Part shown: piece by piece, positions 1 to 9,688 of the stretch
Layout of the letters: each line of letters begins with the position of its first letter
Position numbering within the stretch: position 1 is the stretch's first letter
Source: Lichina pygmaea
Taxonomy: Eukaryota; Ascomycota; Lichinomycetes; Lichinales; Lichinaceae
Assembly (NCBI GenBank): GCA_963422465.1
Contig: OY730174.1
Location: 2,878,914-2,942,913 of the forward strand
Direction: 5' to 3'
Length of the DNA stretch: 64,000 nt
The notes under the pieces: generated by a model
The model's database searches: none
Told to the model about the DNA's origin: nothing
The model's input: only the letters and a program-made list of their open reading frames with translations
Position numbers and translations under genes: made by a program

Positions 1-911
1 AGGAGTGATAATTAAAGAAATCTCACTGACACAGTGGAAGAAATACCACTAGTGCAGGGAGATCTGTGTGGCCTGGATGAAACCCCACACACAACAACTT
101 TGCACTACGCAAGATGCTGTAGGCAAGACTCAGGCACTGCAGTTGCCAAGTGAGTATAAAGAATACTAGGAGATGTTCAAAGAAACAGTGATCACAACAC
201 TACCAGAACATCAGGAGTGGGACTATAAGATTCTGCTGGAAGACAGAAAAAAACCCACACATAGCCCTATCTACACTCTGTCAGCAAAAGAGCTTGAGGC
301 CCTGAGAGACTACCTGGACAAGAACCTAGTGAAAGAGTTCATAAGACTTTTAACATCACCAGCTGGATACCTGATATTATTTGTGCCAAAGAAAGATAGC
401 AAACTTTGACTGTGTGTTGATTATCAGCAGCTAAATGTGATCACAGTAAAAAACCACTACCCACTGCTATTGATATCAGAAATCCAAGACTGGATCCAAG
501 AAGCCAAATAGTTTACCAAGTTCAATATTCAAGGTGCTTTCAACCTGGTTAGGATGAAAGATGGCAAAGAATAGAAGACAGCTTTTTGTACAAGGTACAG
601 GCACTACAAGTATACCATGATGCTATTCAGCCTTATAAATACACTGGTGATATTCCAATCACTTATTAACACTGTCCTCTGACAATACCTGGATATATTT
701 GTCACTGCTTACATTGATGATGTCTTGGTATACACCAACAGAACCTTGGAGAAGTATAAACAGCATGTCAAGAAGATCCTACATGCACTCCAGAAAGCAG
801 GCATAAGATTATGTCTTGATAAAAGTGTTTTCCACACAAAAGAAGTGGAATATTTAGGGTTGATCCTAACAACAGAAGGAATCTGAATAGACAACATAAA
901 GATGGCAGCAG

Positions 912-2029
912 GCCTGCAACGACTCGAACCTCCACGTGGTGCAGGCTGGGAATCTCGGGGCAGTCGATGGCGGGCGGCTTCCCAGGCTGCTCGTAGTCGC
1001 TGCACTGAGAGCTAATCAAGTAACCGGTCAAGCTGCTGGTGTTGCGGAGTGACAGGCCACCGGAGGTGTCGCGCAGGCACCCTGGACACCCCCGTGAAAC
1101 AGCTACAGCAGAACAGAGGACTGCGACCAAGCTTGGGAGATGAAAACCACCTGACAGACAACTACCGTGTACGCTACGGCCTGAAGCCAGCCCCACAGCT
1201 GGTGGATGTGAAGTCTAGGCGTCTGATAGGGCACCTGTGGAGTAGTCGAGAGGAGTTCTTGTCACATCACCCTCCTAGCAGAGTCTCCAGCTAACACGTG
1301 AGGATCTGCTAGGGGGGGAGTGGTCTTGGCACTGCGGTGTTGTTAATCAAACACAGACCACCTGTTAAAGAAGGAGAGTGGTTGTACAAGGAGATGTCGC
1401 CGCTCCAGTGCCTAAGGGCTGTGTGATAGCCAAAGTGCTGGCTTGATGGTTTTGCCTAAGGCCTTGCCATGAAGTCTCTTCGTACAATCCACAATCTGGG
1501 GCCAGGGGACTGGGTTATCCAGTGGGCCAACAGGTGCAACCGGGGCCCCACAGGCGACAGCGGACCAAGGAGAACTCCTCCCTACTTGGTTAGTGGGCTG
1601 GAAAGGCAGCCCTGCAGGTGCTGGCACAGCCTGCAGGGTCCGTAAGGCCTGCGAGGCATGGTCGGCCTTTGTACAAGAGATCTGCGAAGGTAACACAAAA
1701 CAGTTAACAACTGCGAGGTGTGGTATATAATGGCAGTGACGGAGGTAGGGCCTGGGCCTACTACGAGACTGTCTATATAGCCCAAGAGGACAGATGCGCA
1801 TGCCGGTTTGTACAGAGTGCAGGCTTAGGCTGCAAACAACAAGCTCAGGGAGCAAACTACAGTTGGAGCGTGGGCTCTGGGCTGGTGACCCAGCGCTCCG
1901 AAGCAGGATCCCAGGGGTGAGCACGTACGGCGGAGTGCAAGAGACCTCGGGACTGTGGGAAAGCGTGGTAGAGACTCTGTGGGGGGGTGCCAACTCTACA
2001 CTATGTTCTGGTATAGTACGACTGTGGCC
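912..2029. other. GC-rich non-LINE segment at the 5' end of the chimeric LINE insert
   Basis: This stretch lies inside the target duplications but matches no LINE or LTR part elsewhere in the window. It is richer in G+C and CpG than its surroundings. Short open frames exist on both strands, for example 1049-1294 (+) ending LWSSREEFLSHHPPSRVSS and 768-1196 (-) containing SLHHVEVRVVAG. I recognise none of them and do not call a gene. A template switch during reverse transcription onto a host RNA would explain it; a LINE inserting beside an older fragment is less likely because both parts share one duplication. Confidence 0.55.
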
Positions 2030-3170
2030 CTCTTCTGGTGTATCTGCCCTGGGGTTTGCAGATGATACAAATCTGCTTGCTTTTGGTCACTCCTTGAAAA
2101 GTAACTTTCTGAAGTTAAAGAACACACACCTCAAATGTCTATCATGGGCTGCAAGACATGGAATGGTCTTCTCTCCTGAGAAATATAAAATACTTCATTT
2201 TTCCAGAAGAAGATCAGACAATCTTCAGCTCAAGCTCAGACTGGGGAATGTGATTCTCAAACCAAAAGAAGAAGTGCGAGTACTTGGAGTGTACCTAGAT
2301 GCAAAGCTCCACTGGCACAAACACCAGAGGATTATTCTTCAAAAAGTACAGAAAGCACTCTCTTCTCTTTCTAGAACTTCCTATTCTACTTGGGGCTTTC
2401 CAGTTCACACATCACGTCTGGTGTACACTGCTATACTGAGATCTCTACTGAGCTATGCAGTGAGGATCTGGTTTAACCCTCTAAGAAAATTCTCCAATAT
2501 CTCTTCTCTTGTTTCATTTCAAAACAGATGCCTAAGACTTATTGGGGGTGCCTTCAAAGCCACTCCTTCTTTTCTATTAGAGAGTGAGCTTTTTCTTCTA
2601 CCTCTAGACCTATACTTTAAATTTCGCACTGCCTGTTTTCTTTCTTCTATTCAAAACTCCTCTCTCAAATACTTTCTTGACAGTATCTTTTCCACTATTT
2701 CCAGCTATGCCTCTCTCTTGAAGAAACCTTTAAAGAAATCCTCAACTATCTCTTCTAGGTGGAAATTCACTTGGTTAAGTCAAATAACTACTAACCAGGC
2801 TAGTTCAAAGAAAGAACTACAAAAGCTCTTTACTAAAGAGTGGGAAGACCAATAGGAAGAGAAGAAAAGAAGAAGCTATCCAGGCTGGCAGACTTTCTGT
2901 CAAAAGCCACACAAAAACAATCTGAAGCTCTACAAAGAGTTACAGAAAGCTGAGAAGAAACTGCAAAACATATCACCTCTTCATGCTCTCTTTATTCAAG
3001 ACAAAGACAACAAGTCTCTTTTAATCCCCAAGACTTCACCACTATTATTTCAAACTCAGAGCTACTACAGAAGTTCTTGTACTGGTTTATGTCTTTGAAA
3101 AGACTAAACCAGTTTAATCTAGCTTTCAAACTCCACTATTCCCAATCCAATACCTAGATTCTCTTCTCTT
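2030..3170 (+). pseudogene. LINE T1 ORF2, RT palm/thumb to C-terminal CCHC region
   Basis: Translation from about 2030 contains the LINE RT catalytic box LGFADDTN, followed by YKILHFSRRRSDN, VRVLGVYLDAKLHW and a thumb region. It is open to TAG at 2853-2855. This part is undamaged by stops, unlike the Gypsy pol around it. After 2855 the C-terminal domain is shortened: compared with the copies at 6375 and 47480, about 130 bp are missing near 2949, so the first cysteines of the CCHC motif are lost and only EETAKHITSSC remains, in another frame. The endonuclease and early RT motifs are absent (replaced by 912-2029). Role when intact: nicking and reverse transcription at the target. Confidence 0.82.
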
Positions 3171-5317
3171 ACCAGAAACTTCGAGATTCCTTTTATTACA
3201 TTCCCTAGTCACACCCTGCCTTCAGTTTTTATCCCTTCAAAGGTTTTCTGAAGGAGTTCACTATTAGCTAGAAGATCTGCATGGCTGTAAAGCTACTACC
3301 AGTGTAAGAATCAAATAAAAAATAAAAATAAAAAAAAAGATGGCAGCAGTACGAGACTGGCTAACACCCAAAAACCTCAAAAAAGTACAATCCTTCCTAG
3401 GATTTGCAAACTTCTACTGGTGATTCATCAAGGACTACTCAAGAACAGCAGTAGTCTTGACAGAGTTAACCAGAAAGAACAAATCTTTCAGGTGGGGGGA
3501 GAGCCAACAAGCAGTCTTCCAGGAGTTGAAGAACAAATTCATCTCCACACCTATTTTGGCATTATTTGACTCCAAGAAGAGGATTATTTTGAAGACTGAT
3601 GTCTCAGACGAAGCATTGGGATCCTGCTTGTGTCAACCAGACGCTGACAAACACTTACACCCTGTCATGTACTGATCAAGAAAGTTCTCTGGCCCAGAAC
3701 TGAGGTATGATGTTCACATCAAAGAGTTGTTAGCAATTGTCAACATATTCCAAGAATGGAGGCCTTACTTGGAGAGGGCAAAATACATAGTAGATGTGTA
3801 CTCAGACCACAAGAACTTAGCTTACTTCACACCAACAAAGAAGCTAAACCAACAACAAGTTTGATGGGCAGAGTTGTTGGCATCATACAACTTTCAAATC
3901 CTCTACCGGAAGAGCACTGAAAATGCTCAAGTGGACACACTCAGCAGGTGACCAGACCTCATGGACAAGAAAACAACAGAGGAACACCCAATCCTAGCAA
4001 CAAAAAGATAAACCCTGGTCTATGCCCAACCCCAACTGGCAACAACTGAAACAAAGAGTCCACTCCTTACCCTTGGCTATAAGGCAGCAAACAAAAAGAA
4101 AATCATGCCAGAAAGAGCACAAGAGAAGGTGATCTGGAGGCACTATGACAGGCCTTTGCACAGACACCCCGGGCAAGATAAAATCTTGGAGAAAATCCAA
4201 AGGAACTACCACTTCAACAGAATGAAGTGTAAGGTGACAGAGTTCATCTACAACTGCAAACAGTGTGTGAAGAACAAACTATCAAGACATAAGCCCTACG
4301 GGCAGGCACAGCAAATAGAGCTACCCAAGGCACTATGGGAAACTATCACAATGGATTTCATGGTCAAGTTGCCAAAGTCAACAGACCCAGCAACAAAGGT
4401 GGTATATGATAGTATTTTGGTGGTTGTTGATAAGCTCACCAAATACACTCACCTGGTCCTGTGGAAAGAGTCAGGAACCACAAACAAACTTGCGAGTGTC
4501 CTACTCAAAAAGCTGGTAAGCCACCGAGGACTACCAAAAACAATCATCTCAGATCAAGACAAACTCTTCACCTTGAAATTCTGGAACATGTAGACAAGGC
4601 AACTTGGTATTGATACAAGGATGTCAACAGCCTACCACCCACAAACTGACAGACAAACTGAGCAGACAAACCAGACAATAGAGCAGTATCTACAACACTA
4701 CATCAACCACCAGCAGAATAACTGGGTGGAACTGCTACCAATAGCCTAGTTTGCGTACAACAACCAGCAACACAGCGTGACAGGGACAACACTGTTCTTT
4801 GTGAACTACAGAAGAAACCCCTGATGGCAGGCAACAGCAGGAGGCAATATTGTTGATGTTGATAAACTTGCTGCTATGCACAAGATGATGAAAACAACAA
4901 TTGACTATGCCCAGAACACCACCACCCACTGATTACACAACAAAAGGTTGAAGGGACCAACCCTGGAAAGAGGGGATAAGGTCTACCTATCAACAAAAAA
5001 CCTGCACTTAAAGTGACTGAGCAAAAAGCTAGACTACGTACAAATCAGACTATTCGAAATTAAGAAGTGCACTGGGAAGGTCAACTATCAACTGAGACTA
5101 CTACAAAAAGCAAGGATACACTGAGTATTCCACGTCTCACTGCTTGAACCAGCACCCAGCAACGCAGAGATCAAGACAGAATGGAACTTCAAGGATGACA
5201 AAGAAAAGTACGATGTTAAAAGAATCCTGGATAGTCAAAGAAACAGACAGAAAACCAAGTACCTGGTGAAGTGGTTAGGATTTGACAAAGAGAATTTGTG
5301 GGAACCAACCAAGAACT

Positions 5318-5890
5318 TCAGCTCTGCGACAAACCAGAAGCTGGTGGATTACCACTAAGCAAACCTACAGCAACCAGGTCTGACAGAGACAACAGCTTGA
5401 GAGAAGCCAAAGTCTCTGAAGAGAAGACATCCTCAAAGGACAGCAGAGCAGCAGTCTGACTGGCCTCCTGTTCACGGATAACACAGAGAGCCTCTTGTTC
5501 CTGAGCATCAAGGGACTCTTGATCCTTGATGGCTGACAGCTTATGACAGATGGCATCAGCCTTCTTCTGTGAGAGATGACCCAGCTGCCAGTGGAGGCAG
5601 ATCTGCCAGGGAAGCAACTTTGACAATTGGTTATCAGTCTCTCGCAGCTGAGCCTTGAGCTGCTTGCACTCAAGTTCCATCTTCTTCCATTCTGATTCCA
5701 AGAGATAAAGGTCACAGCAACAACTCTTCTTGATGCACCAATAACAAAAAGATGATGCAGAACTCACGACACACTTGGCGTGGTCACGACAACAAGCACC
5801 GCATGTGATTTTCGATTTCTTGCCTATTTTGCCAATGTGACAAGAAAGAGAACTGCGACAACAAGTTCAAGTTGTCTAATCTCAGTTCAT
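5318..5890 (-). CDS. Antisense Cys-rich coiled-coil ORF, family A, copy A1
   Basis: Reading from ATG at 5890 to TGA at 5318 gives a 190-codon frame running against pol and ending inside the chromodomain coding region. Codons 3, 5 and 8 are stops (TGA, TAG, TGA), each one transition away from CGA or CAG; the frame is open from codon 9 onward. The N-terminal third is Cys/His-rich: TCCR, then C-x2-C-x3-DH-x2-C, then FCYWC...CCCDL. It is followed by a probable coiled coil (EWKKMELECKQLKAQLRE; then QESLDAQEQEAL). The start is 60 bp from the 3' LTR, so any transcript would have to begin in or near the LTR. The function is unknown; zinc binding is an inference from Cys/His spacing. Confidence 0.55.
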
Positions 5891-5931
5891 GACAAAAGAG
5901 GAGCAGGGAGAAAAGAATCTAGAGACAGAAC

Positions 5932-5950
5932 CCTTGGAGGGAGGGGATAG
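5932..5950 (+). promoter_or_regulatory. Polypurine tract of A1
   Basis: A purine run (TTGGAGGGAGGGGATAG) lies immediately before the 3' LTR start TGTTAAGG. The same sequence precedes the 3' LTRs of A2 and A3. In LTR retrotransposons this tract primes plus-strand DNA synthesis. Confidence 0.8.
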
Positions 5951-6374
5951 TGTTAAGGCCTAGGCCAGAACAGCCTAGGTAAGTGAGGGAGAAGTGTTAG
6001 TCATACAGAACAACATCCGACCGAACTGGTGGACAAGCAAGAGCTAAGCGAGGAGCTCGTCTGGTGGACGAGCAGGAGCTAAGCGAGGAGCTCATCCGGT
6101 GGACAAGCAGGAGCTAAGCGAGGAGCTTGTCCACGCAAAAGGATGATACCTCTCGGAGAAGACCCCCCCCCTAGGGCATCTGTATAAAGACCACCCAAAG
6201 GGTCCGGAGGGATTAGCTCTCCAGGCTGAACACACATACACACATCGTACTGAGACAATAGTACAGAGAGAGTTCCCTATCTGTCTATTCCTCTATCAAG
6301 TCCCTGTCTAGAATCCGCCCTGTGAAGCAACAGACCGTACTGGTTTCTGGGTGAACCCGGCCCAGCCTTTAACA
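5951..6374 (+). repeat. 3' LTR of A1 (family A)
   Basis: It begins TGTTAAGGCC and ends CCTTTAACA, matching the A2 and A3 LTRs. It holds three copies of a roughly 35-bp unit (GGTGGACAAGC...GAGCTTGTCC) with inverted arms, then a TATAAA box near 6184 and the AGGCTGAA segment about 40 bp downstream that is complementary to the family A primer site. Confidence 0.92.
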
Positions 6375-6828
6375 TCTGGCAAGTTTTCTTTTCAGAGCTG
6401 GAGTTCCTGACTTCCCTACCCCACTATGTGTGTGTGGCCAAGCAGAAGAAACTGCAAAACATATCACCTCTTCATGCTCTCTTTATTCAAAACAAAGACA
6501 ACAAGTCTCTTTTAATCCCCAAGACTTCACCACTATTATTTCAAACCCAGAGCTACTACAGAAGTTCTTGTACTGGTTTATGTTTTTGAAAAGACTAAAC
6601 CAGTTTAATCTAGCTTTCAAACTCCACTATTCCCAATCCAATACCTAGATTCTCTTCTCTTACCAGAAACTTCAAGATTCCTTTTGTTACATTCCCTAGT
6701 CACACCCTGCCTTCAGTTTTTATCCTTTCAAAGGTTTTCTGAAGGAGTTCACTATTAGCTAGAAGATCTGCATGGCTGTAAAGCTACTACCAGTGTAAGA
6801 ATCAAATAAAATAAAATAAAATAAAAGT
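6375..6828 (+). mobile_element. LINE T1 3'-end fragment
   Basis: This fragment matches the 3' ends at 2950-3335 and 21456-21926. It encodes the ORF2 C-terminus with the CCHC motif (CVCGQAEETAKHITSSC, about 6427-6480), a stop near 6646, a 3' UTR, and a tail of repeated AATAAA units to 6828. Its left edge coincides with the end of the A1 LTR. Either the LINE was 5'-truncated there, or A1 inserted into it and the rest lies beyond A1's missing 5' LTR. Confidence 0.85.
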
Positions 6829-7024
6829 ATAACATACACAGAGCTTCCTAAGAATATTGATTGGTGGCGGGTTGGGGATGACAGTTTTGTGTGCCATCCA
6901 CATCTCCACCATCGCCATCGCATATATCTTGTACAAGTAAGTACTGGTATAGTACTATTTCTAAGTATCATATAATAACTCTCTTTCCAATAACAACACC
7001 AATGTAGGTCTTGAAAGTTCAATC
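6829..7024 (+). pseudogene. Possible relic of a host gene: two exon pieces and an 81-bp intron
   Basis: This sequence belongs to no repeat seen elsewhere in the window. One frame reads ITYTELPKNIDWWRVGDDS, then VCHPHLHHRHRIYLVQ, up to 6936. A candidate intron follows at 6937-7017: GTAAGT donor, TAATAAC-like branch site near 6973, TAG acceptor. Joined, the frame continues VLKVQSE before LINE T2 begins. I do not recognise the protein. The case rests on the open frame and the splice signals only. Confidence 0.3.
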
Positions 7025-8078
7025 TGAAGGCCGGCATACAGCTCCCCAGCAGCATGAAGGAGCTATCCCTCACAGTCAGGGTACTAGGTGTCATCCTGGA
7101 TCCAAAGCTCAAATGGAGCCCCCACATCCGACGGACCCACGACCGTGCCACGCAGCAGTGCCGAGCCCTTACCGCGCTGACCGGGGCCAGCTCACACCAC
7201 AGCGTGGACCCCGTCGGTCTCCCGGCCCCACACCGGGCGACAAGAGGCACGAATAGGCCAAGAATATCCTCTGGCGCCAACAGCAGCGCATAGAGGACAG
7301 CTCCACCAACCTGGGCCTGCCCCCATGGGCAGACCACCACCCAGGCCCCACCGGGCCCCCGGACGACAGACGCCCACCACCGCAGACGCTATGGCAGGCC
7401 TACCAGCTGGCCGAACAGTGGTGCTGGGACCGATGGCGTGAACTGGAAGGTGGCCCACCAGTGCCCCACCACAGCACCGACCCAGACCCAGGAGGAGGAT
7501 GGAAGCCAGACATTATGCTGTACAAGAAAGCAGCCCTCCGGCTACACGCCAGCCTCCCGAAGCCACACAGCAGTCTCCTCACCCAACTCCGCACAGGAAA
7601 GATCAGCCTGGCAGACTTCCTGCACACATGCTGGGTCCCAGGCTTCGAGTCTCCGGCCTGCCTCTGTGGGTGGCAACAAGAGACAGCCAAACACATAGTG
7701 CTTGACTGCCCCAGGTTCCACAGGGAGCGCAGGCAATTGCGATAGGCAGCCACCACTACTGACTTTCAGCAGCTCACCTCCAACCACCAGGCAGCCGCCG
7801 CTGTAATGACGTGGTTCCTACGGCTTGACCTTCTTACCCAGTTTACCTGAGCCCGGGACCAGCTTTCCCCTGCTTGACTGCAGCTCAGTCACATCATCTG
7901 TTTACAGTCGCTTGATAGGAGTACCCCCAGCGGAGGGCCGGAGAGGAGGTTTTTACTCTAGGACCACATGACTGGTCATTTGCCCTAGGCGTTTTCCTTA
8001 CCAACTTATAGATTCCCAGCATGATCTAGCCTGGCTAGTTTTAGAATAGAGGAGGAATTCATACATACATACATACAA
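7025..8078 (+). mobile_element. LINE T2 (GC-rich Tad-like), 5'-truncated, ATAC-repeat tail
   Basis: The fragment contains the end of ORF2, a 3' UTR of about 200 bp, and a tail made of four CATA units (8059-8078). Base composition is much more GC- and CpG-rich than in T1 or the Gypsy elements. A second T2 fragment begins directly after the tail. Confidence 0.82.
7040..7852 (+). pseudogene. LINE T2 ORF2 C-terminal part (RT thumb and CCHC domain)
   Basis: The 5' part encodes the RT thumb segment TVRVLGVILDPKLKWSPHIR near 7075-7130, typical of Tad-clade ORF2. A frameshift near 7200 separates it from a second block at 7461-7745 containing GGWKPDIMLYKKAALRLHA and the terminal CCHC motif CLCGWQQETAKHIVLDC, where a C-x-C-x8-H-x4-C zinc finger is expected. 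A stop at 7742 interrupts the last segment, VMTWFLRLDLLTQF, near 7805-7850. The upstream RT motifs and endonuclease are missing. It is a dead fragment. Confidence 0.75.
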
Positions 8079-8531
8079 CACAAATGCAGCCCGCCTCGGA
8101 CCCCGCTGACTCGCCGGCTCCACACCAGGCAAAACACGACAAGCTTGGACCAAGGACATTCTCTGGCACAAACAGCAACACATAGAAGACCCTTGTTCAG
8201 GCCTCGCCCCAGCCCCGATCAACAAGCGCTCCACCCCGCAGACACTCTGGCATGCCTACCAGCTGACCAAACAATAGTGCTGGAATTGTTGGAAGGAACT
8301 TGAAGGCGGACCACCACAACCCCCCCCCCCCCCACCGGGACACTGACCCAGACCCGGATAGGGGCTGGAAGCCCGACAAGATGCTCTACAAAACAGCAAC
8401 CCTCCGGCTACATGCCGGCCTCCCGAAACTCCACAGCAGTCTACTGACCCAGATTCAAACAGGCAAGATAGGTCTAGCTGCCTTTCTGTATTGGTGCCAG
8501 GTCTCCGGCTTTGAATCACCAGCCTGCCTGT
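8079..8531 (+). mobile_element. Second LINE T2 fragment, truncated at both ends
   Basis: It is homologous to the preceding fragment from about 7180 to 7665, beginning with the region after the thumb and ending inside the CCHC domain at SGFESPACL, just before the zinc-finger residues. It has more C-to-T damage and a C-rich run at 8319-8334. It lacks a tail, so its 3' end was removed by a later event at 8531. Confidence 0.72.
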
Positions 8532-8944
8532 AAGAGCGCTAGGGTCTTAGCAGGACAGAGTCGTGATAAAGGCCTGTTCCCTAGGCGGCTACTGAAAGAT
8601 GCCTGAAAGACGTCGTCAAGTAAGCATGTAGAGTATCGCTCAATGAATAGAAACTGACAACTGGCCTCTCAACCAGTGTCAGGGGGGAGGCCTGGTTATA
8701 TAATCTTGCTTAATGGTCATGTGACTTGGTACATACAAGTCACATGACTGCTAAGCAAGATAACATGTAGCCAAACGCAGTCAGGTGCTTGCACAAGCTG
8801 TGTGGCTTCTGACAAGTCTCTCTCTTCTAGAGTTGCAGTCTCTTATGACTATACTAGGTATGTAGACTATTATAGAGCACTACATGCTTTTCTGTACTTC
8901 TCTGCCCAGGCTCTGCCAGTAGAGTTAACTCTACTGTGTGTCAG
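8532..8944. other. Unassigned flanking sequence with TATA-like box and inverted repeat
   Basis: This sequence is not repeated elsewhere in the window and has no convincing open frame. It lies upstream of a full 5' end of LINE T1 at about 8945. The equivalent place before the LINE at 61297 has different sequence, so this is probably pre-existing flank. It contains TTATATAATC at about 8697 and the hairpin described separately. Confidence 0.5.
8703..8761. repeat. Inverted repeat, 26-bp arms, 7-bp loop
   Basis: The left arm 8703-8728 and right arm 8736-8761 are reverse complements with three mismatches (ATCTTGCTTA...GTGACTTG against CAAGTCAC...AAGCAAGAT), around the loop GTACATA. All three mismatches are transitions, as expected if a perfect palindrome decayed by cytosine deamination. 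Confidence 0.8.
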
Positions 8945-9261
8945 GAACTCTCCCCAGTACCACTACATTCAAGGACCATCACTTCTGATAATCACCGCAC
9001 TTTGTCAGAAGTCCTAGAAACTGAGTGAATATCTATCTGAAACCACCAAAACCTTAAGGTGAAACCCCATCACTTTTGGTAACCCAGCCTCTTTGTCAAA
9101 AGTTGTGATCTCTGAATCTTTGATCTTTAACTTCAACAACCAACAGACTACTTATAACAAGGGAGAGAGTGGCCAGTAGTATTCTGGAAGACTGGGGACA
9201 GGTCCCAATTATCTAGGAACACTCAGTCTTGGGGTGTGGTCCCAGAATCAAGCAAGTACTT
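8945..9261 (+). mobile_element. LINE T1 5' UTR fragment
   Basis: It is closely similar to 61297-61607, the 5' UTR of the LINE T1 copy at the right end. Shared stretches include AAGGACCATCACTTCTG and CTCAGTCTTGGGGTGTGGTC. It stops at 9261, where the B1 LTR begins. Both copies start at nearly the same base with different upstream sequence, which suggests this is the true 5' end of the family. Confidence 0.8.
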
Positions 9262-9670
9262 TGTTATGATCCCTGGATGGGAGCCACTTATTTATAAGCA
9301 ACCAGGCCACGGGCCAGGCAAGAAGACACCATGGAAAGTCAAGTGACCAAACTGACAAAGGGTTATGTGACTGTCAAGACAAACACGAGTGGCTTGACGC
9401 AGCATGCATGAAGCATCAAGACAATCTCACCAGTCTTGATGCAGGGTGCAGGAAGTATCAAGACAATCTCACCTATCTTGACACAGCATGCATGACATGT
9501 CAAGACAATCCTTTTGTACAAAGCTATTGATCAGGTGTCACCACCACCACCACGTTCCACCAAACCCCTTCGCACTCCTTGACACTCCTCTCCTGCAAGA
9601 ACCAACCCGCCTTCCACATCTCACCCTTAATCCTATACTTGGTTAGGACAGCACAGTACAGACTGCAACA
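9262..9670 (+). repeat. 5' LTR of B1 with internal deletion
   Basis: It starts TGTTATGATCCC and ends ACTGCAACA. It carries type II U3 repeats (TCAAGACAATCTCACC). The segment with the TATATAG box and presumed transcription start is missing: the sequence jumps from TCAAGACAATC to CTTTTGTAC, and both breakpoints contain ACAATC. The LTR is therefore unlikely to act as a promoter. Confidence 0.85.
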
Positions 9671-9688
9671 CTTTGAAGACCCTCAAGG

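Larger units (their letters stand above)
898..3349 (+). mobile_element. Chimeric Tad-like LINE (T1) inserted in A1 pol, with 14-bp target duplication
   Basis: The 14-bp sequence AAAGATGGCAGCAG occurs at 898-911 and again at 3336-3349, and A1 pol resumes directly after the second copy. The insert ends in an A-rich tail (AATAAAAATAAAAA) just before 3336. Long target duplications and an A-rich 3' tail are hallmarks of target-primed LINE insertion. Only 2030-3335 is LINE sequence. The first 1.1 kb (912-2029) is unrelated GC-richer DNA, so the insert is chimeric. Confidence 0.9.
1..5400 (+). pseudogene. pol: Family A pol, copy A1 (RT, RNase H, integrase, chromodomain)
   Basis: The ancestral product is the Gypsy polyprotein that copies and integrates the element. 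Visible in order: RT with LCVDYQQLN near 410 and the catalytic box YIDDVLVY at 710-730; RNase H with KTDVSDEALG near 3595 and DHKNLAY near 3810; integrase zinc-binding and DDE region at about 4130-4680 (MDFMVKLPKS, IISDQDKLF, QTDRQTEQTNQ); and a C-terminal chromodomain at about 5195-5340 (YDVKRILDS, KYLVKWLGF). It is broken by more than twenty in-frame stops and by the LINE at 898-3349. The stops sit at codons that are CAA, CAG, CGA or TGG in other copies. A1 is the only family A copy that keeps both catalytic RT aspartates. The probable stop is TGA at 5398-5400; A2 has CAA there, so the true end could lie about 90 nt downstream. Confidence 0.9.
1..6374 (+). mobile_element. Ty3/Gypsy chromovirus A1, family A (5' end outside window)
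   Basis: Pol sequence runs from the window edge through RT, RNase H, integrase and chromodomain to a polypurine tract and a 3' LTR at 5951-6374. It is collinear with the complete copies A2 and A3. The element is split by a LINE insertion (898-3349 including the duplicated target). The 5' LTR, gag and most of the protease lie outside the window. The LTR abuts T1 LINE sequence at 6375, so A1 may have inserted into that LINE. If so, the 5-bp duplication TCTGG should flank the missing 5' LTR. Confidence 0.93.

Noticed and set aside
905-945. tRNA-like T-arm (GGTTCGAGTC on the minus strand)
   Set aside because: The flanking bases do not form a T-stem, and no acceptor, D-arm or anticodon arm can be built around it.
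8319-8334. C-rich run as a G-quadruplex or regulatory site
   Set aside because: A single homopolymer in a decayed LINE copy; the sister fragment lacks it, so slippage is the simplest explanation.
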